From Dermanyssus gallinae (lineage: Eukaryota > Arthropoda > Arachnida > Mesostigmata > Dermanyssidae): a stretch of 64,000 nucleotides of DNA. The stretch covers positions 390,001 to 454,000 of the forward strand of contig QVRM01006033.1 in assembly GCA_003439945.1 (NCBI GenBank), in the 5' to 3' direction. A program made the translations under genes and the position numbers. The notes beneath the pieces were generated by a model. It searched no databases. It was not told the origin of the DNA and saw only the letters and a program-made list of their open reading frames with translations. This document shows, piece by piece, positions 45,965 through 58,300 of the stretch. Positions within the stretch are counted from its first letter, which is position 1; the number at the start of each line of letters is the position of its first letter.

Positions 45965-48240
45965 GTATCTAGTAAGGAATGCGAAACCAAACGTAAACAA
46001 CGGATTTGTTTAATTTTGCCAGATATATTAAAAACATGTGTATTCGGGTGAGTCTCCCAGCACAATTAAAAAATTAAAAGTCTAATAAACGCCATTATGT
46101 AATATGAAGGATGTTGACGCACTCACAAGAGCGGACAGACACGGGCGATAGCCTTTTCAATAGTTGGAAATGTGTAATTATGGAAATTTTAAGCTCAATA
46201 AGGAATTACTGAGTTTGAATAAATTTGCTGTCCGTAGAAGATAGTTCCTAAAAATATATATATATATATATATATAAACATTTGTCTAAAACTAGGTTCT
46301 GCCTTCTCTAACAGGTCAATCTACAGAAGGCATTGGCAGCGATCATGAAACCGCTCGAATGATAGAGACGGGCATGCCGGCAGTGTCTATTACTGTCTTC
46401 AGATGTTACGAGAGAGAGAGTTAGCGCCATCCTTGGATCGGGCAGTCATAGTGGTAGAGATGATATTATATAGTTAGACCAGAAATACGTCCTGATGACG
46501 TATGTAAGATCTAGTTGGAGAATATCATCTGCTGCCTGGCCACTTGGTCTACGAGTTGCTTAACACGTGTTTCCGTTTATAAGGCTTCGTTCTTCAGCAA
46601 TCCGTTTATTCAGGTTTAATGTGAATCAGCTGAGTCCATAAATGCAAATCCCAGTCATCAAGCGCGGGAAAATCGGCGAACAATCTTTGCCGCACGGGGT
46701 TCGATTGTTTCGACACTGCACAGTATAGATATTAAGTGAAGCAAATCACTTCTGGCTGTTCTGCGCACCACATGACAGTGCACAGCGGGCTTGTTATCTT
46801 AGTCCAATGTTTAAACACTCTGCTTGATATTTAAACTTACGGAAAAGAAAAACGAAGGGACTTTTTAAGAGACATCGAGTCATGGATACAACAACTTTCT
46901 AAAAATCTAAATTACGTATAATTACATCAATGAACTTTTCGCTTTGCGTATGGCTATGTCGGCCACGCACATCCTGTATCGCACTCACGTATGTAAATGC
47001 ACGAGTCTCACAATTCTAAATAATTTGACCGCTGTACCATACACCTCTTTGAGTAATAAAGATTATTTTATATTTGAACGGGTAGCTTAAGTGTGCGGCT
47101 GTTCAATTTGGGCTGTACCTTTCGTTGCCTAACGGAGGTAAACAAAATGGCTAACTCTGCTACCGTTTATTTTAGCTTTGTTACGCGTATTTATTCGGTG
47201 GGCTATCGAACAGTAGGTAGCTGGCAGACAAAATAAATATTTGAGAAGCCGAACGGCGCGAAACTCAACGGCAGATTTATAACTGTCGCCATTTTCCACT
47301 CGTCCAAATACTATGCATGGTGCCTTTTGTCTGGCATGTTACTGACATGCCACAACCATCGAAGCTGTCATGCCTCGGTGATAGCAATTGTCATCTGGCC
47401 AATAAATATTAAAACAATATAGTAAAAGCATGCCAACAGATTCAGCATAATAGTGATGAACGATGTGATAAGATAATATAAGATACTAAGTATACGTCGA
47501 AAAACAGATGTACAACAAATTGCATGAATAATCTATATAAACGCCACGCGTTGCACTAACCACCGTCTAGAACAAAAAGGAAAGGCTGTCCTACGTGAAG
47601 ATACGACGTCTTCCGCCCAACCAAGAGGGCAATAGTGGCTACGGTTGAGCGGTCGATGAGAGCAGAGGATCCACGAAGGCAAGAGGAATGTCCCTTCGCA
47701 AGCTGCCCAAGCATTCCCGTCGATCCTCCTTTGTCCGGTCGGTGAAGTGTCGACACCGAATACAACTTCATCAGCGTGTTATGTCTCTAGATTAGATAGG
47801 GCAGATTGTCAGACACTGAAGAGTGTATTGCCGCAGTCAACAACTGCCATTATCTAACCATGCCAAATACCATGTATAGTGTCTTGTGTCTAGATGTCTG
47901 ATAAACAGTTTCCGGGCTTTGATTTTGCCTTAATTAATGTACAAAGAGAGAGACGGATTGACAGAAAAGCCACCTGACCAGTTATAGCACAATCAGACAG
48001 CAGTAGGGCTATTGGAGAAACTCTAGATATTTCGACATATCGGACCCTTAGAAGGCTATCTTTTTAGGGCTTGTAAATAGGGTTAAAATGACTTAATTGA
48101 AAAAGGAAAACAATCAATCCAATGACAATAATATTATTAGTACTTATAGTAACAAAAACACCAACAAGCTCACAAACAAATAAACGATATGCTCTGGCGG
48201 GCGTCTTTGCAGGAAGAGTGCAGTTAAAGCTGGTCGGGCT
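45965..48240. other. No recognisable gene; short (TA)n at 46253-46276
   Basis: Unique AT-rich sequence. A weak direct repeat of about 50 bp (CCAAATACTATGCATGGTG near 47305 and CCAAATACCATGTATAGTG near 47859) is the only structure seen. Confidence 0.5.
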
Positions 48241-48248
48241 ACTTCAAC

Positions 48249-48655
48249 TGTGTGGCAGCGTGGTCTAGGGTACTAGTCCGCTAGCCACTTCATTTATTTG
48301 TGGGGTGTGATTGGCAAATATCTTACTACAAAGTATAACTCGAAAAATCAATACGAATAATATGAAAAATTATATACGGTTGTCATCTACCGGGGTGTCG
48401 CCCCATGTGTGTTCGGTCCCCATTGTTGATAAAAAAAATTTGAGCAATGCTCATTGAGACTAGATGATACGCCATATACCACTTAGACTCATCAGCCGCC
48501 GTGCTGCCACAAGATTTGTTAGGAAAACCCTGGATATGTCAGGGTATACTAATTTTATCCATTAGTATAGTCCGCCCCTCAGTGCATTGATAATATGCTG
48601 CACGAAGATTCCAGGCCCGTAGGCAATGGGGTACGATCTAGAATTAAAAACAACT
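48249..48655 (+). mobile_element. SINE family A copy with a 90-bp internal insertion
   Basis: The head GGCAGCGTGGTCTAGGGTAC to CTAGCCA is followed by 90 bp of foreign sequence (48288-48377). The SINE then resumes at GGTTGTCATCTACCGGGGTG. The B box is degraded (GTTCGGTCCCC). Its 3' half is the first segment of the tandem array that follows. Confidence 0.85.
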
Positions 48656-50002
48656 TCCTTAAAAAAAATAGTAAAAAAATTAGTGAGCAGCGAATTTGAT
48701 TGCACACAATCTTACTATTTGGCCCAATGTTTTTTCCATCCTCTTTTCTATTTTGTCATTTTAATTGCCTTATGCAATGCTCTTCGTGCTTCTCTGGACT
48801 CTTCCAGTTGATTTGTTAGGAAAACCCTGGATATGTCAGGGTATACTAATTTTATCCATTAGTATAGTCTGCCCCTCAGTGCATTGATAATATGTTGCAC
48901 GAAGATTCCAGGCCCGTAGGAAATGGGGTACGATCTAAAATTAAAAACAACTTCCATAAAAAAAATTGTAAAAAAATTAGTGAGTAGCGAATTTGATTGC
49001 ACACAATCTTACTATTTGGCCCAATGTTTTTTCCATCCTCTTTTCTATTTTGTCATTTTAATTGCCTTATGCAATGCTCTTCGTGCTTCTCTGGACTCTT
49101 CCAGTTGATTTGTTAGGAAAACCCTGGATATGTCAGGGTATACTAATTTTATCCATTAGTATAGTCCGCCCCTCAGTGCACTGATAATATGCTGCACGAA
49201 GATTCCAGGCCTGTAGGAAATGGGGTACGATCTAGAATTAAAAAAACTTCCATAAAAAAAAAAATTAGTAAAAAAATTAGTGAGTAGCCAATTTGATTGC
49301 ACACAATCTTACTATTTGGCCTAATGTTTTTTCCATCCTCTTTTCTATTTTATCATTTTAATTGCCTTATGCAATGCTCTTCGTGCTTCTCTGGACTCTT
49401 CCAGTTGATTTGTTAGGAAAACCCTGGATATGTCAGGGTATACTAATTTTATCCATTAGTATAGTCCGCCCCTCAGTGCATTGATAATATGCTGCACGAA
49501 GATGCCAGGCCCGTAGGAAATGGGAAACGATCTAGAATTAAAAACAACTTCCATAAAAAAAAATTAGTAAAAAAATTAGTGAGTAGCCAATTTGATTGCA
49601 CACAATCTTACTATTTGGCCTAATGTTTTTTCCATCCTCTTTTCTATTTTATCATTTTAATTGCCTTATGCAATGCTCTTCGTGCTTCTCTGGACTCTTC
49701 CAGTTGATTTGTTAGGAAAACCCTGGATATGTCAGGGTATACTAATTTTATCCATTAGTATAGTCCGCCCCTCAGTGCATTGATAATATGCTGCACGAAG
49801 ATGCCAGGCCCGTAGGAAATGGGGAACGATCTAGAATTAAAAACAACTTCCATAAAAATTTAATAAAACAAATTGTGAGTAGCGAATTTGATTGCACACA
49901 ATCTTACCATTTGGCCCAATGTTGTTTTCCATCATCTTTTCTATTTTGTCATTTTAATTGCCTTATGCAATGCTCTTCGTGCTTCTCTGGACTCTTCCAG
50001 TT
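48513..50002 (+). repeat. Five-unit tandem array of the SINE-A 3' half plus flank, 297-300 bp period
   Basis: The string GATTTGTTAGGAAAACCCTG starts units at 48513, 48810, 49107, 49407 and 49706; the fifth unit ends at 50002. Each unit has about 150 bp of SINE 3' sequence, including a small palindrome ATACTAATTTTATCCATTAGTAT, then about 150 bp of unrelated flank ending in GACTCTTCCAGTT. Units differ by only a few bases and A-run lengths, so the expansion is recent. Confidence 0.95.
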
Positions 50003-50195
50003 GATTGGAAAGTTCTCTGCCGGTGTTTTGTCTGCGGCGCGTGCATACCCATCGCAAAGAGTGGCAGGTTCTTTGCTTTTCGGCGATCTAGCTCTTCCAC
50101 CAGTAGCACGGGTGGCGATTGGCTATCTTAGGGTGTGAGCTGAAGCTGGATTCTCGGCAGGCTTTTTCTAGTAGTGCAAGGATTTCCACTGCCGA

Positions 50196-50532
50196 GATGC
50201 GGTACTTTTATTTTCAACGTCCTTTGTAGGCGGGTATAATTTAGACTGGGGTGTGATTGGCAAATATCTTACTACAAAGTGTAACTCGAAAAATCAATAC
50301 AAATAATACGAAAAATTATATACGGTTGTCATCTACCGGGGTGTCGCCCCATGTGTGTTCGGTCCTCATTGTTGATTAAAAAAAATTTGAGCAATGCTCA
50401 TTGAGACTAGATGATACGCCATATACCACTTAGACTCATCAGCGGCCGTGCTGCCACAAGATTTGTTAGGAAAACCCTGGATGCGGTACTTTTCGTTTCA
50501 ACGTCCTTTGTAGACGGGTATAATTTAGACTG
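50196..50532 (+). repeat. 52-bp direct repeats bracketing a second copy of the SINE-A segment
   Basis: GATGCGGTACTTTT...TTTAGACT occurs at 50196-50247 and 50480-50532. Between them, 50247-50479 copies 48300-48537, starting inside the 90-bp insertion and ending at CCCTGGATG. Confidence 0.9.
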
Positions 50533-50579
50533 AGAAGGCCTTGCCGCTGTTTGGGGAGAATAGGCTGGAATTAAGTTAA

Positions 50580-51640
50580 ATTAACGGAGAAGGTCGTGTA
50601 GAGATGGTCGGATGGAGTTTCTTGCTCCCTGTGGATCCCCCAGTCGGTTCGGAAAGTTAATACAAACGTCAAATCTAACGTTGATCTGTATCTGCCGTTG
50701 TAAAAGGTGTATCCTGGGGTATTCCAAAGTTGTAGATCTACCAAAATTGTCCATTCTAGAAGAATCTCTTTGTTCCTTGATTAGGAGCTGCTTCGACAAA
50801 GACCGTGGGCCGCATTAAAGTCCCCCTCCACAATCGTTTTTCGGCAACCGCGGGTGCTTATGCTGAAGTCAAGTTCGGAGAGGAAGTCCTTATTGCCCCA
50901 CTGAGATGGGATGGTGGTCCTGTAGGAATACCTTGATCGAAGAGAACTTCTTGCCAGCGTGGGGTCCACGTGTCAAAGCTGTGTTCGAGGGGTCTGGAGA
51001 AGTAGTAGGACGTTTGCGTCATCTTCGGCCGCAAACTTAGACTACAGGTCGTATACACTAGGGGCTCTGCGGAGGTTGATTTACAGCATTGTAAAGTTAC
51101 TGGTTATATTGTTCATGGTTTGTTCGGAGGTTTATGACCCGATGCGTACATGCTGGGTACTGCGTCGCAGTTGCGAAATATCCATAAATGTTACATATAT
51201 AGCACCTAACGTTGGCCATGCAGCTCTATCCAGCGTGTCCTTGTTCTCCGCATTTGAAGCAGTGAAATTAGGTTGCTCGAGTTGCAATACAATCCTTGGC
51301 CATATGGTTAAAACTCGTTGACACAGTGAGCACTGTGATACCGAGATTATTCGTCTATGCGGCACCGGGTCCAACCAAAATTGTTTGTCATAGAAGCCCT
51401 TGAGCTTCCACGGGGACACTCCAGCAATGCATTAGTAGTCGCCTGCCCGGATTTTTTTAGGAGGTCCAGGATGAACGCCATTTTTGGTGCTCCGTTCTTA
51501 GTGAGTCCCTTGAGGATGTCTTTCGGCTCGATGTACTCATCTAGGTCAGATTGCGACAGGCTTGGTCTATGAGGGCGCTCGAGCTGTCGCGTCCAAATAT
51601 GCTTTCTGCAGTCCGAGGAATTGTGGCGATAGTCGGCCGT
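50580..51640 (-). pseudogene. Non-LTR retrotransposon: ORF1 zinc knuckles and ORF2 endonuclease relic
   Basis: Minus strand, high to low: CSLCQ, MAKDC, then HCFKCGEQGHAG-stop-SC and RCYICN (51340-51190) form up to three CCHC knuckles of an I/R1/Jockey-type ORF1. ORF2 follows, with RKTIVEGDFNAAHGLC (about 50850), the GDFNAH motif of an APE-type endonuclease. Later come STLDLTF-VLTFRTDWG and PSDHLYTTFSV (50660-50585), the SDH motif closing that domain. The RT is absent. Several stops and frameshifts are present. Confidence 0.78.
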
Positions 51641-51662
51641 CGAATGAAGCGATCGTCCTTAT

Positions 51663-51690
51663 CATATATATATATATATATATATATTTG
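51663..51690. repeat. (TA)n microsatellite
   Basis: About 26 bp of TA. Confidence 0.93.
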
Positions 51691-51699
51691 TTAATGCAA

Positions 51700-52980
51700 T
51701 TTCTATTGGCGGAGTGAGAGAAGTAATCAGTAGTCACCTTATATGCACGTACATTTTCTATTCATAAGAACTACAATATGATTTAAACATCTAATATATA
51801 TAAGCATGTCACATTAATAGGACGCGGAGACAATATAAGACAATGTCTGTCATAATAGAGTAATTTATTTATATATACAGACAATCGGTTCAATAAGTTC
51901 CGGAACTGCCTCGAACTATAATAATTAATGATGCCATAATATAATGTATTGAGATGTTCCCAGAATTGGGTGGTTGTGGAAGACACTTCAGCTTTCCAGT
52001 CCAAATCGAAACGCTACTTGTCTGTCGCACAAAAAGTTCGGTCCCGAAACTTACTGAACCGACAGAATATATGCATATATTTAGATTTAAGACCAATTTT
52101 GTTTATGTATGCCTCGCCTCTGCTGGTCGATTGGAGAGTGAGTATGAGGATTACCTGTACGTTATAACTTTACATATAGAAACGTATATACGCGTTCCCT
52201 ACTACAAATATATTATGTTCTGCTTTCGGTTCAGTTTTTGCCTTTTAACTTGATTTAACCTGTTTGTCTTGCTATGTAAAAATGGCTCGTTCAGCATGTG
52301 AAATGTACTAAATAAGGACACCCTTAGGGCTATTTTTTTTATTTAAGATCTCCGTCACTATAGGTGGGCTACTAGAGCCATCCAGGATGGTCGAAGATTC
52401 ATGACCCTGGTCCCTAACAAGTTTGTCAAGGCCAGGCGGTCCTGATACGGTTCTGATGAACGACAGATATAAAGTGCCAGGTTTCAAATGTTTCATACGG
52501 GCCGATCACGTGTTCGTCACCGTGAAGTCCGTTGGGTTTCGCTTGACCTTGCCCTCCCCAAAGCATCTTTGTCTCTCGCATCCATCATTTGAAGTCGTAG
52601 TATTGCCGCCAGCTGTATAATCGTCATCATAAGTGTCTAAGCAGCCACATTATCGTCGAGGATTAAACGCTTCTGCCCCAAGGTTCGGGCAAGCACAAGA
52701 CTATCAGGAGCCATGCGCGAAAAATAAAATGGACGCGACTTCAGTGTGTGAACAGGGCCAACGACGCTTCTAAACGAGAAATGTTGCTGACGATCGTGTT
52801 GAAACAAAACCACCGGGGACGGTGGCAGCAGCAAGAATACCAGGGAACACCAGCACAGGGAACAACAACAAAAACAACAAGAATGATTTACTAGCGCCTC
52901 GGGCCATTTTGAGAAGACAGGAATAGCCAAGATTTTAGGACAGCTTTTCCTGATGCAGCAAGTTCAACTATCCAAATAGA
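51700..52980. other. No recognisable gene
   Basis: Short frames only and no assignable motif. A CAA/CAG-containing stretch appears at 52830-52885. Confidence 0.5.
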
Positions 52981-53027
52981 CCAAGGGTAGCTCTACATGC
53001 TCATGTCATTGCAAGCAATGACGGACA

Positions 53028-53200
53028 CTGACACCAACAATAACATTGTCACCACGGTCAGCGACGACAACAATACCAACAACAACAACAATTGTAACAA
53101 CGACAACAACAATGCTAACAACAACAATACTAACAACGACAGCAACAACAACAACAACAACAACAATAGTAACAACAACAAGAACAACAAATACAACGTG
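53028..53200. repeat. CAA-rich trinucleotide array
   Basis: Imperfect CAA/CAAT/CGA units. The 116-codon plus frame across it has a non-repeat C-terminal part (53205-53347), but I recognise no domain. Confidence 0.9.
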
Positions 53201-53379
53201 AACAACTGCTGTGTTTTTCTGATGCTTTGCTTTTGCTTTCGTTTCTCGTATTGTGCCTTCCGTGGGAAGGTATACCGAGGGTTTTGCCGTGCTACCTCAG
53301 CCGTCATCGAATGCGAGGCGTCAGACATCCCCGAAAGCGTCTACTAAACAAAATGAGCTGCCCGCCATAATCGTCACTA

Positions 53380-53440
53380 TCATGATGATGATGATGCTGA
53401 TCATCATCATCATCATCATTATTATTATTATCATCATGGT
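53380..53440. repeat. (ATG/ATC/ATT)n microsatellite
   Basis: ATG units change to ATC and then ATT units within 60 bp. Confidence 0.9.
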
Positions 53441-53634
53441 CCTCGTTCGTCATTGCTGCTCTCACGAACACCACCGTGCATTCTAGTAAGCTGCAAAAGG
53501 TCGCCGCTGTCCACCATACGTAACCCCTAAACGTAGCCTGTGCTTATTCGTCTGGTTCCGCTGTTGGTCGTGGCCACATTTGCCCTAGTCATTGTCGTCG
53601 GCGTCTGCGCCGTCGTCGTCATTATTGTCGAAAT

Positions 53635-53700
53635 AGTTGTTGTTGTTGCTGTTGCTGTTGCTGCTGTTGTTGTTTCTGTTATTGCTGATGCCGTTTTTGC
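53635..53700. repeat. TTG/CTG array
   Basis: Mixed TTG and CTG units, an islet similar to 26.5 kb and 34.7 kb. Confidence 0.85.
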
Positions 53701-53929
53701 TGGCATTGTTGAGATTGCTGCTTTGTTTTAATAGGAGTAATAATAGCAGTCGTTGGCTCTGTTGTTTTCCTGCGCCGCCGCTGGAGTTGTCGCGATGGTT
53801 GGTGGTGTTGCGGCTCTAATTAAAAAGATGAGCGGGCAGAAACGCCAACAGCAGCCCAGCATCATCATCGGCAACGCCAGGCCCGACCAACCAACCGACA
53901 AATTGGTGAATGGACAAACGGATGGATAG

Positions 53930-54195
53930 ATGAAATGATGGATGAGTGGATGGATGGGTAAATGAATAGGTGAATATATGAATTAATGGATAGATAAATT
54001 GATTGATATATTTATGAATGAATGAGTGGATGGATGGGTAAATTAATAGGTGAATATATGAATTAATGGATAGATAAATTGATTGATATATTTATGAATG
54101 AATGCATGGATGAGTGGGTAAATGGATAGGTGAATATATGAATGAATAAATAGATAAATTGATTGATATATTTATGAATGAATGCATGGATTGAT
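53930..54195. repeat. 80-bp-period minisatellite, about three units
   Basis: TGGATGGGTA (or TGAGTGGGTA) recurs at 53951, 54031 and 54111, exactly 80 bp apart. Each unit contains TAGATAAATTGATTGATATA. All units are built from ATGA/ATGG-type tetranucleotides. Confidence 0.93.
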
Positions 54196-54329
54196 GGCTC
54201 GATGAGTGAATGGATGGATAGCTAGATGAGTAGATGAGTAGATACATTAGTGGACGAAGCATACATTGATAAATGGATGGATGACTTGACGTATGGAGGG
54301 TTGAACAAATGATGATTGATGGCTAGATG

Positions 54330-54890
54330 GATGAATGGAAGAATGCATTGATGGCTAGATGGATGAAGGGAAGAAGAAATTGATGGCTGGATGGATGAAG
54401 GAAAGAAGGAATTGATGGCTGGATGGATGAAGGGATGAAGGGAAGAAGGAATTGATGGCTGGATGGATAAAGGGAAGAAGGAATTGATGGCTGGATGCAT
54501 AAAGATAAGACGGAATCGATGGCTGGATGGATGAAGGGAAGACGGAATTGATGGCTGGATGGATGAAGGGAAGAAGGAACTGATGGCTGGATGGATGAAG
54601 GGAAGAAGGAAGTGATGGCTGGATGGATGAAGGGAAGAAAGAATTGATGGCTAGACGGATGAAGGGAAAAAGGAATTGATGGCTGGATGGATGAAGGGAA
54701 AAAGGAATTGATGGCTGGATGGATGAAGGGAAAAAGGAATTGATGGCTGGATGGATGAAGGGAAGAAGGAATCGATGGCTGGATGGATGAAGGGAAGACG
54801 GAATTGATGGCTGGATAGATGAAGGGAAGAAGGAATTGATGGCTGGATGGAAGAAGGAATTGATGGCTGGATGAATGAATAGAAGAATTA
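54330..54890. repeat. 32-bp-period minisatellite, about 17 units
   Basis: The consensus unit combines GGAATTGATGGCTGGATGG with ATGAAGGGAAGAA. It is purine-rich on the plus strand, with very few A/G changes and occasional partial units near 54420 and 54845. It appears to have grown from the 53.9-54.2 kb tetranucleotide tract. Confidence 0.95.
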
Positions 54891-54949
54891 ATTGACGAAT
54901 AGACAGACGACCGGCGCCTGTTTGAAGCTTGTGTTCACTCGTCGAGAGC

Positions 54950-55620
54950 GGCCGGCTAGAAACGGACGCAGTGCCGTACTTGGTGCGACGTCACTGAAAC
55001 GCGGTCACCCAGCAGCAGCAGCAGCAGCAACAACAACAGTAGCAGAATTATTGTTGTTGTTCATCTTGGCCGTGTAAGAAGTGTACTTCAGCCCCACAGA
55101 GCCTTGCGGCCATGCTGCAACAGCAGCCCCAGAAGTAGTCGGTAGTCGACAGCCGCAGAGGCCGCGGGTAAACAGTGGCAGGTAACGACCAGAGGGAAAT
55201 GCTGGCACGATCGCGGCGACAAACAAGCATCTCTAGGCGACTTCGACGATGACTTCGGCGACACCGCCCTGGTTGGTTGTCGCCGGTGCTGTTATGGTCT
55301 TTGTCGATGTCGTCGTCATCGTCACTACAGTCGGTACCGGCGCGGGCTTTTAACTGTCTTCATTTACTTGTTTGTATTTCTCTTCCTCCTCTTCTTCTCA
55401 CTCTTCAGCTTCACTTTCATTTTCTTCGTCGGCTCAGTCATCGCTGACCGCGCTGGCCCAGGTACAGGTACAGAGGCGCATGCGACAGCTAGTCCACACC
55501 CCGCATCGCGGAGAAACGGAACCTGTCGTTGGCGAAACACCTACCTACGACCCGTTAAAGGTAGGTAAAAGCAGCGAGATAAATAGCAGCCCTTGTATGA
55601 AGGTATACAGAATCCCCGTC
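54950..55620. other. GC-richer islet
   Basis: CAG/CAA units (55012-55040), then a GC-richer stretch with GTC/GAC triplets and a CTTC-rich run (55365-55430). Several overlapping open frames exist, none with a known domain. A coding exon cannot be excluded. Confidence 0.35.
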
Positions 55621-55699
55621 TACTTTTTATTCATATAACACAGCCCTTGTTGCAAACCTTGGAGTGCATACGAAGCTCTGGCCAGATTAGAAGGGAAAT

Positions 55700-56120
55700 T
55701 AGCATAACGACGTCAATAACAACACTAGCAACGACGTAAATGACAACACTAAACAACGCCAACAGCAAACGTTCAATCATAACAGCAAGAAGAAAAACAA
55801 CAAAAAGTATAGCAACAGCAGCGATAGTTGCTCAACAACAATAATGCAAAGCAATATCAGTTGCAACAACAACAACAACAACAACAATAACAACAACATC
55901 AAACATAAACGTTCGAAACCAGAAGATTATAAACAATATCAATGCTCAGGAGAAGCGCAACAACAATATGGCAAACAAAAACAAGTGCAAAAGTAACACT
56001 AGCGGCAGCAGCAGCAGCAATAATAACAATAACAACAACGACAATCATAACAAGTGCAACAACAATAATAACAACAACAACAACAACGAGAGCACGTGAA
56101 CAGCAGCAGCAGCAGCGGCG
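55700..56120. repeat. CAA/CAG-rich cluster
   Basis: CAA blocks at 55860-55900, 56000-56090 and CAG at 56100-56120 within a generally CAA-biased stretch. Confidence 0.88.
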
Positions 56121-56550
56121 ACATCATGAGGGGAATTTCTGCTGCTGCTGTTGCTGTTGCCGTTGTCGCGGCCGCTGAATGGCAGGACGACCATCGTGTG
56201 CCTCGCCTCAGCATCGTGAATCAGCGTCGTTGTCGAGTCTCTTTAATGGCGCCTCTAACAAACAGTAGCTGAAAAGCGCAACTAGGGCCGCCGCGCCAAT
56301 GGCGGTTGTGTTGTCGAGTGTCCACAGCCACAGTGCTGGGCTGTTTGTCTGACGGTCTGTCCGTCCGTCCGTCTGTTCGGCCGCACGTACGGAAGACCGG
56401 CCGCCTGGCGAGCCGGCTTGCCGTGCAGTCCCACTTTTAACCGCTGCTGCTGCTGTTGCTGCTGCTGCTGTCGCTTCCGCATGCCGCATAGCATTCGGAC
56501 CAGCAGCGCCGACGGCGAATGCAGCGACAACGATTATCACAGGAACAGTA
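56120..56550. other. GC-rich islet between CAA arrays
   Basis: This non-repeat GC-rich stretch contains a (GTCC/GTCT)n run (56350-56385) and CTG units (56442-56475). The GACGGACA-type complement of the same motif occurs at 20.43 kb. No domain is recognisable. Confidence 0.4.
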
Positions 56551-56559
56551 ACCAACAAC

Positions 56560-56637
56560 GACAGCAACAACATCATCAACAGCAGCAGCAACAACAACAA
56601 CAGTAGCTGCAACAACAGCAACAACAAGAGTAGCTGC

Positions 56638-56668
<31 letters not shown>

Positions 56669-56835
56669 GTAACACCGACAACAACAACAACAACAACAAC
56701 AAAAATAATAGCTGCAACAACAACAAAAATAACAACTGCAACAACAACAGCAACACCGACAACAACAACAACAACAACAGCAACACCGAAAACAACAACA
56801 CCAACACCAACAACAGCGACAACACCGACAACAAA
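56560..56835. repeat. CAA/CAG array with CAACACCGA interspersions
   Basis: About 270 bp of CAA units punctuated by AGTAGCTGC and CAACACCGACAA strings, a loose higher-order pattern. Confidence 0.93.
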
Positions 56836-56984
56836 AAATGGCGCGGTTGCAGCGATTAAAACGAGTGTAGTGCGGGTACACACTCTAGCGACTGTCGACG
56901 AAAATACCACAACCACTATTAGTACGACGACTAACTATTACACTAATAAATCAGCAGCTAGACGGATATAGCGACGGCAACATA

Positions 56985-57118
<134 letters not shown>

Positions 57119-57119
57119 G

Positions 57120-58120
57120 GATACGGATGCGCTAAATAGAGGTGTATGTCACACTGACTTTAGACAATAAGAAATAAATAATACATTCTGGTTTACATAG
57201 TTTCCATTGTCATACCTATTAGTTTAGGCTAAAAAAAACCATTTTTATTCAATAAAAAAACACGGATACATAAGAGAGACTTATTTAAGACGGCATTCTT
57301 TTTAATGGCAACCCTAACAACTAAATCATCCAAAGACACCGAAGCGTATTGAACCTGTATAAGTAATAGCTCCAAAAACGTCCGTGTTGTTGTTGCGGTT
57401 GTTGTTGCTTTTGTTGTTCTTCCCGTCATTGCCGCCGTCGCTAGATCTGTCTAGCTGCTGATTTATGACCGGCATAATAGAAAATGTTTTGTAATCATAT
57501 GTTCAAGTTTGTTATATTGTGAATTGCAACTGTAAATAGGGCAATGTATATGTATATTCAAGCATCCTGCCATCACGACATACGCATGGGCAAACGCTCC
57601 GACCCTGTAGTCTTTTACACATATCTATAATGATATGACTGATCACACATTTTGTCACACACCTGTGCTCCTATACGCATGTATGTTTGTATGCGTTTGT
57701 ACTCGTATACTGGGAATATGAATAACGAGCTGATCGCGGTTGGCCACTCACATGCTCTGCAAAAGGGTTTTATGCCAGCGAGTTTGGTATTCAAAAAATG
57801 TTTGTAAAATATCATAATTTTGGAACCTCTTTTAAGATCGTCCTCATTTTTTTTAATGGGCACCCTGGAATCTTCACAATATCAACTTTCATTTTGGTTA
57901 AAGTATATGAATTTGACATATTCAAAGTAGGCGTCAGCGGCAACTAAAGAGTTAAAGATCTTCTAAAACAAGCCTCCAAGTTTGTACGTATCAGAAATGT
58001 AAGATTTTTGCTCGAGGAGCGACCATGGAGAGCGGGTACCTTTATATATCAAGGCGGTGTCCTATCCGTCAAACAACGTGCATGGTCACAGCGCGCATAT
58101 TACTAGTCCCTTCACTAACA
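57120..58120. other. No recognisable gene
   Basis: Unique sequence with short frames only and no assignable motif. Confidence 0.5.
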
Positions 58121-58123
58121 TAA

Positions 58124-58300
58124 CGAGCCCGGTGGCGTGGTGCATTCGTCTGCGCCTCGCGACCGGAGGAGACACATAGGTGCGCGGGTTTGAGCCCCAC
58201 CGGTGCACATTTGTATTTATGGGGGTCCGTCTAGGAAGCAATGCGAATAAGCAGTTTCGTGGACGTTAAATCTTGGCTAAAGGACAGCCCGAATAAGTTT
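58124..58300 (+). mobile_element. SINE family B copy
   Basis: The only plus-strand family B copy. The head is GAGCCCGGTGGCGTGGTGCA, the B box is GGTTTGAGCCCCACC, and the 3' end is TTAAATCTTGGCT then GACAGCCCG. Confidence 0.88.

Noticed and set aside
48513..50002. Possible CRISPR-like array because of regular repeats
   Set aside because: Repeats are contiguous 297-300 bp units with no unique spacers, and the genome is eukaryotic.
56208..56834. 208-codon leucine-rich minus frame that looks like a membrane protein
   Set aside because: The leucine run is CAA/CAG repeat read in reverse; the remainder has no recognisable motif.
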